NCBI GenBank assembly: GCA_033002965.1
Contig: JAURVB010014859.1
Location: 62,001 to 126,000, forward strand
Direction: 5' to 3'
DNA: 64,000 nucleotides
From: Piper betle
Lineage: Eukaryota; Streptophyta; Magnoliopsida; Piperales; Piperaceae
The notes under the pieces were generated by a model that searched no databases, was not told the origin of the DNA, and saw nothing but the letters and a program-made list of their open reading frames with translations. The translations under genes were made by a program, and so were the position numbers. This document shows, in pieces, positions 12,301 through 21,790 of this stretch (position 1 is the first letter of the stretch; the number at the start of each line of letters is the position of its first letter).

Positions 12301-12635
12301 TGCCCATTAACCAAATGCATGTAATAACACGTACTATATATAATATAATATGAGAAGCAAATATGGTTTTGAATGTGTTAGTAATTATTATTTGAAGTTC
12401 TTGATCATATACTGTATGTACCTTTGTCAGATCGGAGGACATGAGGATGGACGTCGGAACTGGTCAGGTCTAGTAGTTGTGAATTCCGGGCACAGAAGTT
12501 GCGGGAAGAATAGAAAGAGAAGCAGACGAAGAAGATGCCAATGGGCACCAACAAGAACCAGCAAGTACTGGCAATCACCTTGTGATTATGAACTGCTCTC
12601 TCCTTCTTCAAGAGCGGGGATGGATGATAATCCAT
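3400..12635 (-). CDS. Trichome birefringence-like (TBL/DUF231) polysaccharide O-acetyltransferase, three exons, frameshift in exon 3
   Basis: TBL proteins are Golgi type II membrane enzymes that O-acetylate cell-wall polysaccharides. Exon 1 (12635-12422) encodes a basic N-terminus and a membrane anchor at residues about 20-42. Exon 2 (12256-11970) starts after a TTATAAG acceptor and reads DEKGLCDLSSGRW and then FVGDSLARNQ, with the catalytic GDS at about residues 150-152. Exon 3 (4187-3400) reads VETPRAVYKDKDDRFRTW, HWFFRKLYLY, HFEHGGWNTGGKCNRT and finally DCVHWCLPGPIDTWNE, the conserved DxxH block. Junctions are phases 1 and 0 with a GTGAGT donor. Intron 2 is about 7.8 kb. The exon-3 frame ends at a TGA near 3579, and the conserved LDVT...DxxH end lies one frame over, so a 1-nt shift occurs within 3579-3669, probably in the C-rich tract 3603-3622. 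Unspliced sum is about 429 codons, normal for the family. It is either a recent pseudogene or an assembly error. Confidence 0.85.
5098..5127 (+). mobile_element. Possible Helitron 3' terminus
   Basis: A small imperfect hairpin (acccc...gcgggt, 5098-5117) is followed after about 6 bases by CTAG and then T. This arrangement resembles a Helitron end (hairpin plus CTRR before T). The preceding 850 bp is AT-rich filler. No matching 5' TC end was established, so the call is tentative. Confidence 0.25.
5335..5940. repeat. Degenerate AT-rich tandem array, about 140-bp unit
   Basis: Blocks of the type aaatcctaattacaatagaaaag, attataaaataatta and acatgataatacacgtgac recur in the same order three to four times. 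Unit lengths vary around 130-150 bp. The copies sit within TBL intron 2 and differ by scattered substitutions. Confidence 0.65.
7000..7440 (+). repeat. Two tandem copies of the dispersed 'ggactaagtcatctcttc' repeat
   Basis: Shared order of blocks: gccaaatcatcttttcaaa or similar, gttaaacaagttaacgat, aattcattcccac, cttaccccagtaagtatt, and a gggattaaattgagggat block ending in tcacaat. The first copy is about 7000-7180 and the second about 7275-7435. The family also occurs at 9255, 10370-11115, 34850-35470 and 52075. Confidence 0.6.
9255..9430 (-). repeat. Reverse-orientation copy of the dispersed roughly 200-bp repeat
   Basis: It reads gagatccctcaacttaatc, ctaatacttacttgggtaaa, gaactataaatttttaac and then ttacgttatactttgggtca. 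This is the reverse complement of the block order seen at 7000 and 10400. Confidence 0.6.
10370..11115 (+). repeat. Three further copies of the dispersed roughly 200-bp repeat
   Basis: Copies begin near 10385, 10670 and 10970 with cccaaagtgcaaggtaatgg-type text. Each passes through a gttaaccaagtta block and ends with an agatgtgggactaagttga/ggatctcaca block. The middle copy continues into a longer tail with gaaattttgtccccgaaatt. The mixture of short and long copies suggests a transposon-derived family. Confidence 0.6.
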
Positions 12636-12696
12636 GCTTCTACTCAATATCAATGATCACAACATTGAAGAAATAAAATGTGTGAATGAAAAGAGT

Positions 12697-12707
12697 GCTA
12701 TATAAGG
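12697..12707 (-). promoter_or_regulatory. TATA box for the TBL gene
   Basis: On the minus strand ccttatatag lies about 62-72 bp upstream of the TBL start codon at 12635. This spacing fits transcription start near 12670 and a short 5' leader. Assigned by position and motif only. Confidence 0.45.
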
Positions 12708-13735
12708 AGGAAGGGTCACCTTTGACATTGGTAGAGAAGGATATTTGTTGGTGAAGATGTCATTAATTTGAAGAATTTGTTGTGAAGATGGGACAGAGGA
12801 AAGGAAGGGAAGAGGTCTAGCTATATATTTTGATCGATGAATGCATGGAATATTGCAATGCTCATATTTTAGCCTCGTTTCGCAGCGTAATAACTCCACG
12901 TTACAGTTGACAAAGATATATTATTACAGAGATGGTGACACATTTTGTACCAACATTGTTCTAAATTAACATTATTGCTGCTATTTTATTGTGTAAGATT
13001 GTCAATATTATTTGTTGACGCTAATACAATCCGAAAAAACGTGCATGCATTATATACGTGGGCTTCACGTCGTAAAATCAATACCTTAAAGAAGCTTTTC
13101 AATGAACATTGAAAAATTTATGTATGGAAAGATCTTCGTTACACCGAGTTAGTACAAGCATAGACTTCTTTCACCATAAAATTGTCACGGTATTATTTCT
13201 GTGGCAAAAATTTTGCAGTCATAGCAAATATTGTATTAAAACATTTGACACAGCTATTTATAACGTGAGTTTGTATCAAATTTTTGTCACGGTTGTCTTA
13301 TGGCAATAACCATGTCAACTTGTCATAAGTCCTTACCCAACTTGTGTATTTTCTTTAGTTTCAGAATTGTTTTTTAACTCTAAAAATCTCTTGAGTCGAA
13401 TCCACCGGCTCCTTGAGTTAAGCTTATTGACAAATATTATGATCAAATAAAAAAACTTACTAAAACATATTATTTTTTAAAATTTAAAGTCTAAAGTGAT
13501 TACATAAGTAACTATATATACACACACATTAGTCAATTTGATCAAGGGTCAAAGTGAGCAATATATATTAATTTTATTGTTTGTCCAAATTATACACCGT
13601 ACCCCTTGGCTCGAGTCGTGAGACCAAGCTCAGCCAAGTGTAGCCACATCCGTCCACTAAGTTAGCCTTTAAACCTAAGTTCATACAGGTCAACTTTATT
13701 TTAATTCAAGTTCATACTGATCAATTTTATTCAAG
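12708..13735. other. Intergenic DNA upstream of the TBL gene
   Basis: AT-rich with no convincing gene. Short gtcacgg/ttgtcacgg motifs at 13180-13310 resemble text inside the CACTA-type MITE at 15992 and may be a decayed relative. Confidence 0.5.
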
Positions 13736-14935
13736 TAGGGATAAGAAGAAGAAATGATAAGCCGCAGCCGCTGCCGTGGACACCGGAGCTCGGTCCTGGA
13801 GTATTGCCATTGGCCGAAGGTGGACATAAAAGCTCGTCAGGGAGCACTGCTGCGGGAGTAGCCTTACACCGAGAGGAGGGGGTCCAGTCTTGCACTGCTG
13901 TTCGGAGGCCTGCTCCGAATTCGCCCGTGCGCCGGAGCTGACCTGTACTGTCCAAGAAGATCACCGTTTAGGTTGCTTTGTCGAGAAGAGAAGGTGTCGC
14001 TTTGCTGATCAAGCCGGAACTCCCTTTGTTGTCGCACTGAAGGGTTGCTACCCTGCTTGTTGCTTGGGTATCACTGTTGCGTAAAGCTTCGCCGCTATTC
14101 ATGCCGCTGTCACCGTGTCTAGTAGCTGTTTGAAGCCTCAATGCTGCACCATCACGAAGTTAGACCCACACCAAGTTGCGGAGTGTTGCTGTTGCCTTGG
14201 AGCTTTACCCATGTAGCCGTAAGCCCTTTGAAGTGTCACGTGATGCCGTCATACTGAGAAGTCTCCCCAGAGTTCTGCTCGTTAAGAAGTGCTGCCGAGG
14301 TCAAGTTCATGGAGTTGGAGTTTTGCTGAAGGCCTACCTAGACCAAACTGATCCCTGAGCCTGCTCGCTTACCTAGCCAAAGTCGAGACCTTGCTGCCAG
14401 CCCATTGAAGCCTTGTTATCTATATCACCGAAGAAAACAGAAATCAAGATCCTCACATGGAAAGAAGTTCATGGGTCGACGCATGTCGAACTAACAGAGA
14501 AGTGTCGAAGTGTGAGAGATCTGCACTGAGAGCTTTCTTGTGATTTCCGGCTACTGGTCGCTATCTTTGATCATTGGAGTTCGTCGATCGGATCCCCTCA
14601 TCAGTCTCTATCAAAGTCGATACTCACCAGCTATCTGGAGGTTGTTGTCGTTGCCTAGAAAAAGAACCCAACGCCGGCAGTGCTGCGAAGAAGAAGAAAC
14701 ATTTTGAGGAATGGAGGAGAAGCGAGGCCTAGTTTAGTGTGCTGATCAACGTTCCATTTGCCACCAAATCTGATTAATGTTTGCTGCTTTCGATTCCTGA
14801 TCGTGTACAAACTTGCTGACCAAATAGTTGGGGCTGAATTAAACCAACTTGGGTCTGCTATTGTTTGTGTCGAACCGGATGAGTTTAGACCACATCCAAC
14901 TTGAAATTTATTTCTTCTTCACCTTTCAGACATGA
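13736..14935. other. GC-rich island of unidentified repeat origin
   Basis: GC content rises sharply and short open frames appear in several frames, none with recognisable domains. The wording (attgcc, gtgttgctgttgcc, ggagctttac, gccgtggac) resembles islands at 17390-17600 and 23760-24600, suggesting an LTR or leader region of an unidentified retroelement family. Termini were not found. Confidence 0.45.
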
Positions 14936-14946
14936 GTGGGTTTTGG

Positions 14947-15047
14947 GTCCGTCCGGGAGCGACGCCGAGCGTCTCCACCGTCGATCATCCCTGGAATCGA
15001 CGGTGGAGACGCACGGCGTCTCCATTGGTGTCGCTCCCGGGCGGACT
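14947..15047. repeat. GC-rich hairpin (inverted repeat, 10-nt loop)
   Basis: Arms 14947-14985 and 14996-15047 face each other. The inner stem cgtctccaccgtcgat pairs perfectly over 16 bp with atcgacggtggagacg. The outer stem gtccgtccgggagcgac pairs 16 of 17 with gtcgctcccgggcggac. Arm 2 has an extra block between the two stems. It stands out as highly GC-rich in AT-rich surroundings. A related end lies near 32815. Confidence 0.85.
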
Positions 15048-15059
15048 CAAAATTTTTCT

Positions 15060-15990
15060 TCATACATTAGATTCACATAAAACTCGGTTCCCCATTTTTT
15101 GTGACGTTCCGACGCTAACCGCAAGGTCATTTTAAAGATTTGAAGATTAAAAGAAAAGAGATCTAGTTACTTTGGAAATAAGGCTATCAAAAGCAAATTT
15201 ATTTAAAAAATTAAAATGACAAAAAATCTACTAAATTTTGTTATTTGTAAAGGAAGAAGAAATTAATAACTCGTAAATACTAATCTTATTGTGGACTGAT
15301 TTACAGATTCGAGTTAACCATAAGGAACCACGTAAAAAATCTCGTGTATAGTTTTTTCTTGTGGCACTCTATTTTTATTTTTATTATATTAATTCTTTGT
15401 GCGACAAGGGCACCTCGGTTCCATCGAACCAGCTGACTCAAGTGTGAATCGCAAGGGCGGCAATTCAGCACCGTAACATTCATATTTTTTTCGTTGGATT
15501 AAAAAAATATTATAATTAATTTTAATTTGGCTTGAAGTCAACTCCAAATCGAGTATGAATCCCAATTATCAAATTATAATATATTCAGGTTTTATAAATA
15601 GGCATTTTGCTCGCAATGACTAATTATAAAATGGAAAATAATTGACTTGTGAAGCTTGTATTTTCCCGAACTTTACTAGGGGCATAGCCAAAAAAATATC
15701 AATTTATTTTAAGAATAACAACAAAATTATAATCAAACTCTTTGAAATTGCGACCTCATGGGTAATCTTTGTAAGATCTATTCGAATTGCATAAGTAGAA
15801 CATTTTCATAAAGTGAGTACTCTTATCCATTGGTATTTGCACGAAAGAAAACAATTATTCATTAACGATCAAAACTCTCTTAAAAGATATGAACTTCTCT
15901 ACACATAAGGTGCGGAATTATATGAGAAATTGATTATTAAAAATTTATCTTTACTCTCACTTGACGGTTTTCATTTATTACTATGGGAAT
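15060..15990. other. AT-rich intergenic DNA
   Basis: No open frame with coding character. A more GC-rich patch near 15400-15475 shows no recognisable motif. Confidence 0.5.
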
Positions 15991-15991
15991 C

Positions 15992-16190
15992 CACTAGTAG
16001 GAAATTTGGCTTCTGTCACAAAAATATTTGTAACAAAAGCATCCAGTTTCGTGACTAAAAAATTGTCACAAATGCAATCATGATCTATACAACCGTGACA
16101 TAATATTTTGTCACGATTTCCGTGACTAATTTTAATAAAGATTATTTCGTGACTAATAAAACGTGGCACAAGCCCATTTTTCTACTAATA
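15992..16190. mobile_element. CACTA-type MITE, 199 bp
   Basis: The 5' end CACTAGTAGGAAATTTGG and the reverse complement of the 3' end TATTAGTAGAAAAATGGG form terminal inverted repeats. The 5' end shows the CACTA signature; the 3' end has mutated at the first two bases. A 3-bp direct repeat ATC flanks both sides (15989-15991 and 16191-16193), as expected for CACTA/En-Spm insertion. The interior carries repeated gtcacaa/cgtgac motifs and no coding capacity. Confidence 0.7.
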
Positions 16191-16193
16191 ATC

Positions 16194-17330
16194 AAAGGTA
16201 AAAACATATTAAGGTATGTAGTAACCATTAGAAAAAAGCTTGACACAAAAAATATTATCTATTACCGAAATCAAGGCTCCTATGATTTAATACAAATGTA
16301 CCATGTCATAATTAGCCAAATTGTTACCATGTAATTTATAACTATAATATTTTTTTCATAACCATATAATAAAAGAAGAAATATTTGAAAGTTAAAGAAC
16401 CTCTTTTCCACTGTGTTTAAACGTACATTAAAATTTTCAAAATCATAAATAGAAACAAAAGTGCTTGAATATCCAAACCATATAAAATTATAAACTGTAA
16501 AATAGTAGCAGACATGTTTTTCCAAAGCAAAATAGCAAGACATTGTGGTAAATTATATATGTTGGGTTAACAAGGCACACGTGGAGTGATGAATTTTCCT
16601 TTATTGTAGTATAATAAATATGTAGATAAATTATTTTTTCAAAATAAACATATAGATAGTTTATTGTTAATATATAATTAAACTAAGATGAAACGAACTT
16701 AGAATGCCTAGATACTAGACTTAATAAATAAAAACCGTTGATATTTTTTAGGAGATTATTGATATATAATTCTAAGAATTTGAGGTAGTTATTTACGACA
16801 TGTAATTAATAACTAATTTTAATTTCCTATGATCATCCTAAACTCATTAGGATTATCAATATCATTACCAGATCATCTCTTTAACCTAAATAAAACTAAA
16901 AAACATTTAAAAAATTAAGAATAAACTAACTAGGGAAGATCTCTAGTTCAACTGGACAAGACCTGAGCTAATGTGCATAATAAATGGTTATAGATACAAT
17001 TTAAGATATTTTGATCTAAAAAAGAAACTTAAAATAAAAATAGAACTCAGATGTCTTTCTTAAATGATTAATAAAGTAGAAACATAAAAAATATTTTTTA
17101 CAAATTAGTAATTATATGATTAATTATTATTTAGAAATAAAATTAGTAAATTTAACAAAAAATACCCCTTAATAAAAAATTAGAAATAGAGGGTTGGACT
17201 TATAACTAAAGAAGTATTAAAAATTACTAATTAAATACTTTCAATCTTTTGTTAAAAATAAGAAAAAAAATCCCGATATTAGTAAGTAAAAGTAATAATT
17301 AGAGTAATTTAATTGTGTGGGTAAATTTTG
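16194..17330. other. AT-rich intergenic DNA
   Basis: No gene, RNA or element termini recognised in this stretch. Confidence 0.5.
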
Positions 17331-17640
17331 AGGGGCCCACGTCGAAGCCCATGCAATCAGCCCAATTAGTTTTAAGAAAACCCATGATCCGAGCGGAGAA
17401 CCGAAGCCTGACCGTGGAGTGGTCTCTGGGAAGAAGAAGCGTTGCCGCCGCCGCTGAGGAGAGAAGGACGTTGGAGCTTTGAAGCAACATCTCCGAGTCT
17501 AGATCCTTGCCGCCTTGGAGGGAGGAGTCATTGCCGAGTGCTGTTGCTGCCACCTACAGCGGTGAATCCTCGCCGGAGATCTAGCTGCCTACAAAAAAAG
17601 TCTACTTGGGGCTTTGCCGAGGCGGGCGTGATAAATTTTG
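17331..17640 (+). other. Promoter-plus-leader-like GC island, function unknown
   Basis: GCCCA/GGCCCA motifs (site II-like) at about 17334-17375 are followed by a GC-rich stretch to 17640, the arrangement usually seen at a plant gene 5' end. The open frames here have no recognisable domain, and no downstream exons were found before copia remnants begin. It may be a captured gene fragment or part of a retroelement leader. Confidence 0.3.
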
Positions 17641-17643
17641 GAC

Positions 17644-17648
<5 letters not shown>

Positions 17649-17672
<24 letters not shown>
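17649..17672. repeat. (TA)n microsatellite
   Basis: About 12 uninterrupted TA units. Confidence 0.9.
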
Positions 17673-17674
<2 letters not shown>

Positions 17675-17819
17675 TATATCATATATGTTATTAAGGTTTA
17701 GGCTTAAATTAAATTAATATATTAAATTAAAGTTAATGAGTCATTAATATTTAAATAAATATACGTAGATATGATATATTTAAGATAAGTATAAATAAAT
17801 ATATATAGATATTGTTTTT

Positions 17820-17945
17820 ATAATCTTCTAATCTATGATGGGTTTAGTTAATCATATCTATAATCATTAATCTATTAATTTATAATCAAATGCTATTAAT
17901 CTATAATCTATTAATCTCTAATCTATAATCATTAATCTATGATTT
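17820..17945. repeat. Short tandem motif array (aatctataatcatt-like)
   Basis: Variants of taatctataatc and attaatctat recur about eight times, with unit lengths of roughly 11-16 bp, directly upstream of the copia remnant. Confidence 0.6.
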
Positions 17946-17989
17946 GTTTTTATGGATTTAGTTAATCAATTTGCTTTTATTATTTCTGC

Positions 17990-20900
17990 CAACATTAATT
18001 TAGTTCAAATGTTTAAAGATAATTTTAAGGATTAGAACGAGAAGGTAATGATCGTTTGCATAGATCTTAACCTTGCGTTAAGGAGTGAAAAGTCTGCTTC
18101 TCTTATGGATAAAAGTTCTATTGAGGAAAAACATGACATTAAAAGTGGGAGCGTTCAAATCGCACGAGTCTTATGATCATGAATCGTGAGATTTCAGATA
18201 CCTTCATGGGTAATGTCTCTGAGAAGGTTACTATAGCCATTGAGTTTTTTAAAGAAATTGATAAAGTGTTTTGTAAAACATGATAAAGTTGAAACAAGTA
18301 CGCTTTTATCGAACTTGATTTCAATGAAGTTTAAAGGCAAAACAAGTATAAGAGAGTACATCTTATATATGTCAAATATTGCTTCAAAACTAAAAGCGCT
18401 AAAAGTTAGAGTTATTTGTGGATTTGTTCATGCATTTAGTTTTAATTTTTTTTCGACACAATTTAGTCAATTCAATGTCAGTTACAACTGTCAAAGGGAC
18501 AAATGGACTCTTAATGAGATCATTTCTTATGGTGTTCAAGAGGAAGAAAGGTTGAAGAAAGAACAAACTGAAAGTACTCACTTGGCTAGTACCTATTATG
18601 ACAAAAATAAGAAAAAAAAGGGCTAAAGAAGCTGGTAATAGTTCTCACAAGCAACAACAAAAGAAAGAAAATCAGACTTATTGATGTTTCTTTTGTGGTA
18701 AACCTGGACATATGAAGAAGGAATATACTAAGTATCATGCTTGACATGCAAAGAAAGGTCAATTTCTTAATTTTGTTTGTTTAGAGGTTAATTTAGCTTC
18801 AATGTCGATATACACTTGGTGGCTAAATTTTGGTACTACTACTCACATAAGTGTGTCAATGCAGAGTTGCCCGAGTTATCGAAAACCAAATGATGTTGAA
18901 AGATTCATCCATATGGGTGATGACAAATTAGTTGTAATTGAAGCAATAGGGACTTTTAGATTATTATTTAAGACATGATATTATTTAGATTTAAAAGAGA
19001 CATATGTATTACCATTTTTCAGACAAAATTTGGTTTCTATTTTTATATTGGACAAATGTGGTTACTCTTGTTCATTTAGAACTAATAAGTTTAGTCTTTT
19101 GCTAAATTCAAATATTATTGGTACGGGTTCCTTGTCTTTTTATGATAATCTATATTTACTTGATACTATTGTATCTCTTACTAAAACTTTGCATGTGGGT
19201 TTACCTGGTATGAAAAAATAATTAATTAATGAGAATTCTGCTTTACTCTGGCATAATCGTTTAAGACATATTTCTAAACAAAGAACTGAACAACTTATCT
19301 CAAATGGAATTCTTAATTCTTTTAATTTATCAGATTTTCAAGTCTGTATTAAGTGCATTAAGGGAAAATAAATAAACATAAGGAAATTAAGTGTCCAATC
19401 GATCTTCAAGCATCTTAGAACTAATATATGCAGACATTTGTTGGTCATTTCCTACTGGCTTCTTGGAATGATCAATAATATTTTATTACGTTCATAGACG
19501 ATTATTCTTATTATGGTTACCTTTATTTTATTCGTGAGAAGTCTTAAGCATTGAATGTGTTAAAGGCATATAAGGCTGAAGTTGGGAACCAACTTGACAA
19601 AACTATTAAGGTTATCAAATCTGGTTGTGGTAGTAAATACTATAGTAGATATGGATGAGGTGAACAACATCTAGGACCATTTGCCAAATTCCTAGAAGAG
19701 TACAGAAGCGTCCCATAATACATAATGTCAGGTACTCCTAGTATGAATGGTGTTTCTAAGAGACGAAACTGAACATTAAAATGCATAATGAGAAATATGA
19801 TTGTACATACTACTTTACCTTATTCACTCTAGGGTAAAGCGCTAAAGACAGTAGTATCTTCTTAATAGAATACCAACAAAGGCAACAATTAAAACCCCTT
19901 ATGAATTATTGACTAAAAAAAATCTAATATTAAGTATTTATGCATTTGGGGTTGTCTAGCTGAAGCAATGTCTTATATGCCAAATGAAAGGAAACTACAC
20001 TCAAAACAGTTGGCAGCTATTTTCTTGGGTACTCTAAACAATTTAGAGGGTATAAGTTTTATGATCCCACAACAAGGTTATTATTTAAGACGGGAAATAC
20101 CCAGCTCTTTGAGGATGTTGAGTTTGAAAAAGAAAAATGAAATTAGAGATTTTGTCTTTGAAGAAGAATCTGTTTCTCTTTCCATGATTATTCTTAACAA
20201 TAGTCAATATCATATTCCTGATGTTGTTCAAGAAATAATACCAGAATTATAAGACAATGTCGAGAATATCCTAATCAAGTTATACCTGAAGAGCAAACTA
20301 AACAACCTCAAGAACAAATGTCATTGAGGAGATCCACAGAGAAAAGAGAAATGAAATTTCAGATGATTATATCATCTTTTTCCAAGAACATGAGGATAAC
20401 ATTGGAATGATGGAAGATGATCCGATCAACTTTCATCAAGCCATCAAGAGTTCTAATTCTCAAAAGTGGATTGATGTCATAAATGAAGAGATGAAATCCA
20501 TGAAAGCTAATGACGTTTTGGGATCTTGTTCTATTGCATGAAGGTGTGAAACCTATTGGTTGTAAATAGATATTTAAAACCAAGAGGGATTTGAAATGTG
20601 ATGTGGAAAGGTGTAAGAATCATCTTGTTGCGAAAGGCTTTACTCAAAAAGAAGGCATTGATTATAATGAAGATTTTCTCTTCAGTATCATCGAAGGACT
20701 CATTCAAAATAATTATGGCATTAGTGGCACATTTTGATATTGAGTTATATTAGATGAATAAAAAGACTACGTTTCTAAATGGTCACATTGATGAAATAAT
20801 TTATATGGTACAACCAGAAAACTTTGTATCGGGAGATTTAAAGAATATAGTTTGCAAATTAAAGAAATCTATATATGGACTTAAGAAGGTTTCTCGTCAA

Positions 20901-21090
20901 TGGTATCACAAATTTCATCAAGTTATTCTTTCATTCGGATTTGAGATGAATGTATTTGATGATCGGGATAAACTCTATGGTTGCATATCTGTTTACTAAA
21001 AGTTTATCGCCCATGGTCTTTCATGAGCATGTTGTTCATTTAGGTGTTATATTATTTGATGATATGTTACTTTAGTGGGAGTTTATTTTT
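17990..21090 (+). mobile_element. Decayed Ty1/copia retrotransposon internal region
   Basis: Domains appear in copia order, broken by many stops and shifts: gag (about 18020-18620, with FKGKTSIREYILYMSNIASK), a zinc knuckle (18683-18730, CFFCGKPGHMKKE with the last Cys changed to Tyr), protease (about 18800, WWLNFGTTTHIS, where the usual Asp-Ser of the DSG motif reads Asn-Phe), GAG-pre-integrase (19245, LLWHNRLRHISK), integrase remnants (19400-19750) and reverse transcriptase (20430-21000, NKKTTFLNGH, KLKKSIYGLKKVSRQWYHKF). The first RT aspartate is lost, and a possible FDDMLL remnant lies near 21055. No RNase H and no LTR pair was found. It is clearly non-functional. Confidence 0.85.
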
Positions 21091-21169
21091 ATGTGAATTG
21101 CAGTATTTGATTTATGTTTCACTCTATTTTGGTGATCTCATTAAGTTGGACCAGTTGAAAATAGACATG

Positions 21170-21790
21170 TGTAGATTAAATCCTCGAACATGTTCTTGAT
21201 GTCAAGCATGTAAGAACTGAACTCCTTGACGTACTCTCTCACGGTTCCAACCTATCTCAACTTTTTCAGTCGATCTCTTACCACCCAGGTAGTGTTGGTC
21301 GCCAAGAACTGCTCCTGAAGTTCCCATTTTAGGGACTCCCAAGTCTCTATACAGGGGTGGCCAACACTCTCATCCTCCTCGGTGCGAGTTCTGTACCATA
21401 ACTTGGCATCCCCCATATAAACATGTTGGCCATAGAAACCTGCATATCTTCAGGTATCTTCGTAGCAACGAAGTACTCTTGCATATCTTAGATGAAGTTT
21501 TCTAGGTCCTTGTCCAACCTATCCCCCTCAAACTTTGTTGGCTCTGGCACCTTGAGCCTTTATAGAATAAAGCTATCTTCGACTATACGGTCAACACCAA
21601 CGTGTTGATGCTGCATCACGACCACCTGCTTCAACAATGCCACATTCACATGCAAAGATTCCACCACAGCCCGGAGACCACCTAGCATTTTTACCATCTC
21701 CCCCTGTGCACCACTAAGCTCAGGTCTATCACAAACCCGAGAGTTCAAGTCCAACAACCCTTCTATAAGGACTGCAGTCGATCAAAGACA
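21170..21790 (-). mobile_element. Ty3/gypsy retrotransposon gag fragment
   Basis: On the minus strand the text reads VPEPTKFEGDRLDKDLENFI, then EYFVATKIPEDMQVSMANMF, LKWELQEQFLATNTTWVVR and REYVKEFSSYMLDIKNMFED. This is the retrotransposon gag core, with one stop inside the DLENFI-DMQEYF block and others downstream. It abuts the 3' end of the plus-strand copia remnant, so pol is missing. Either the gypsy copy inserted there and was deleted, or rearrangement joined the two. Confidence 0.8.
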
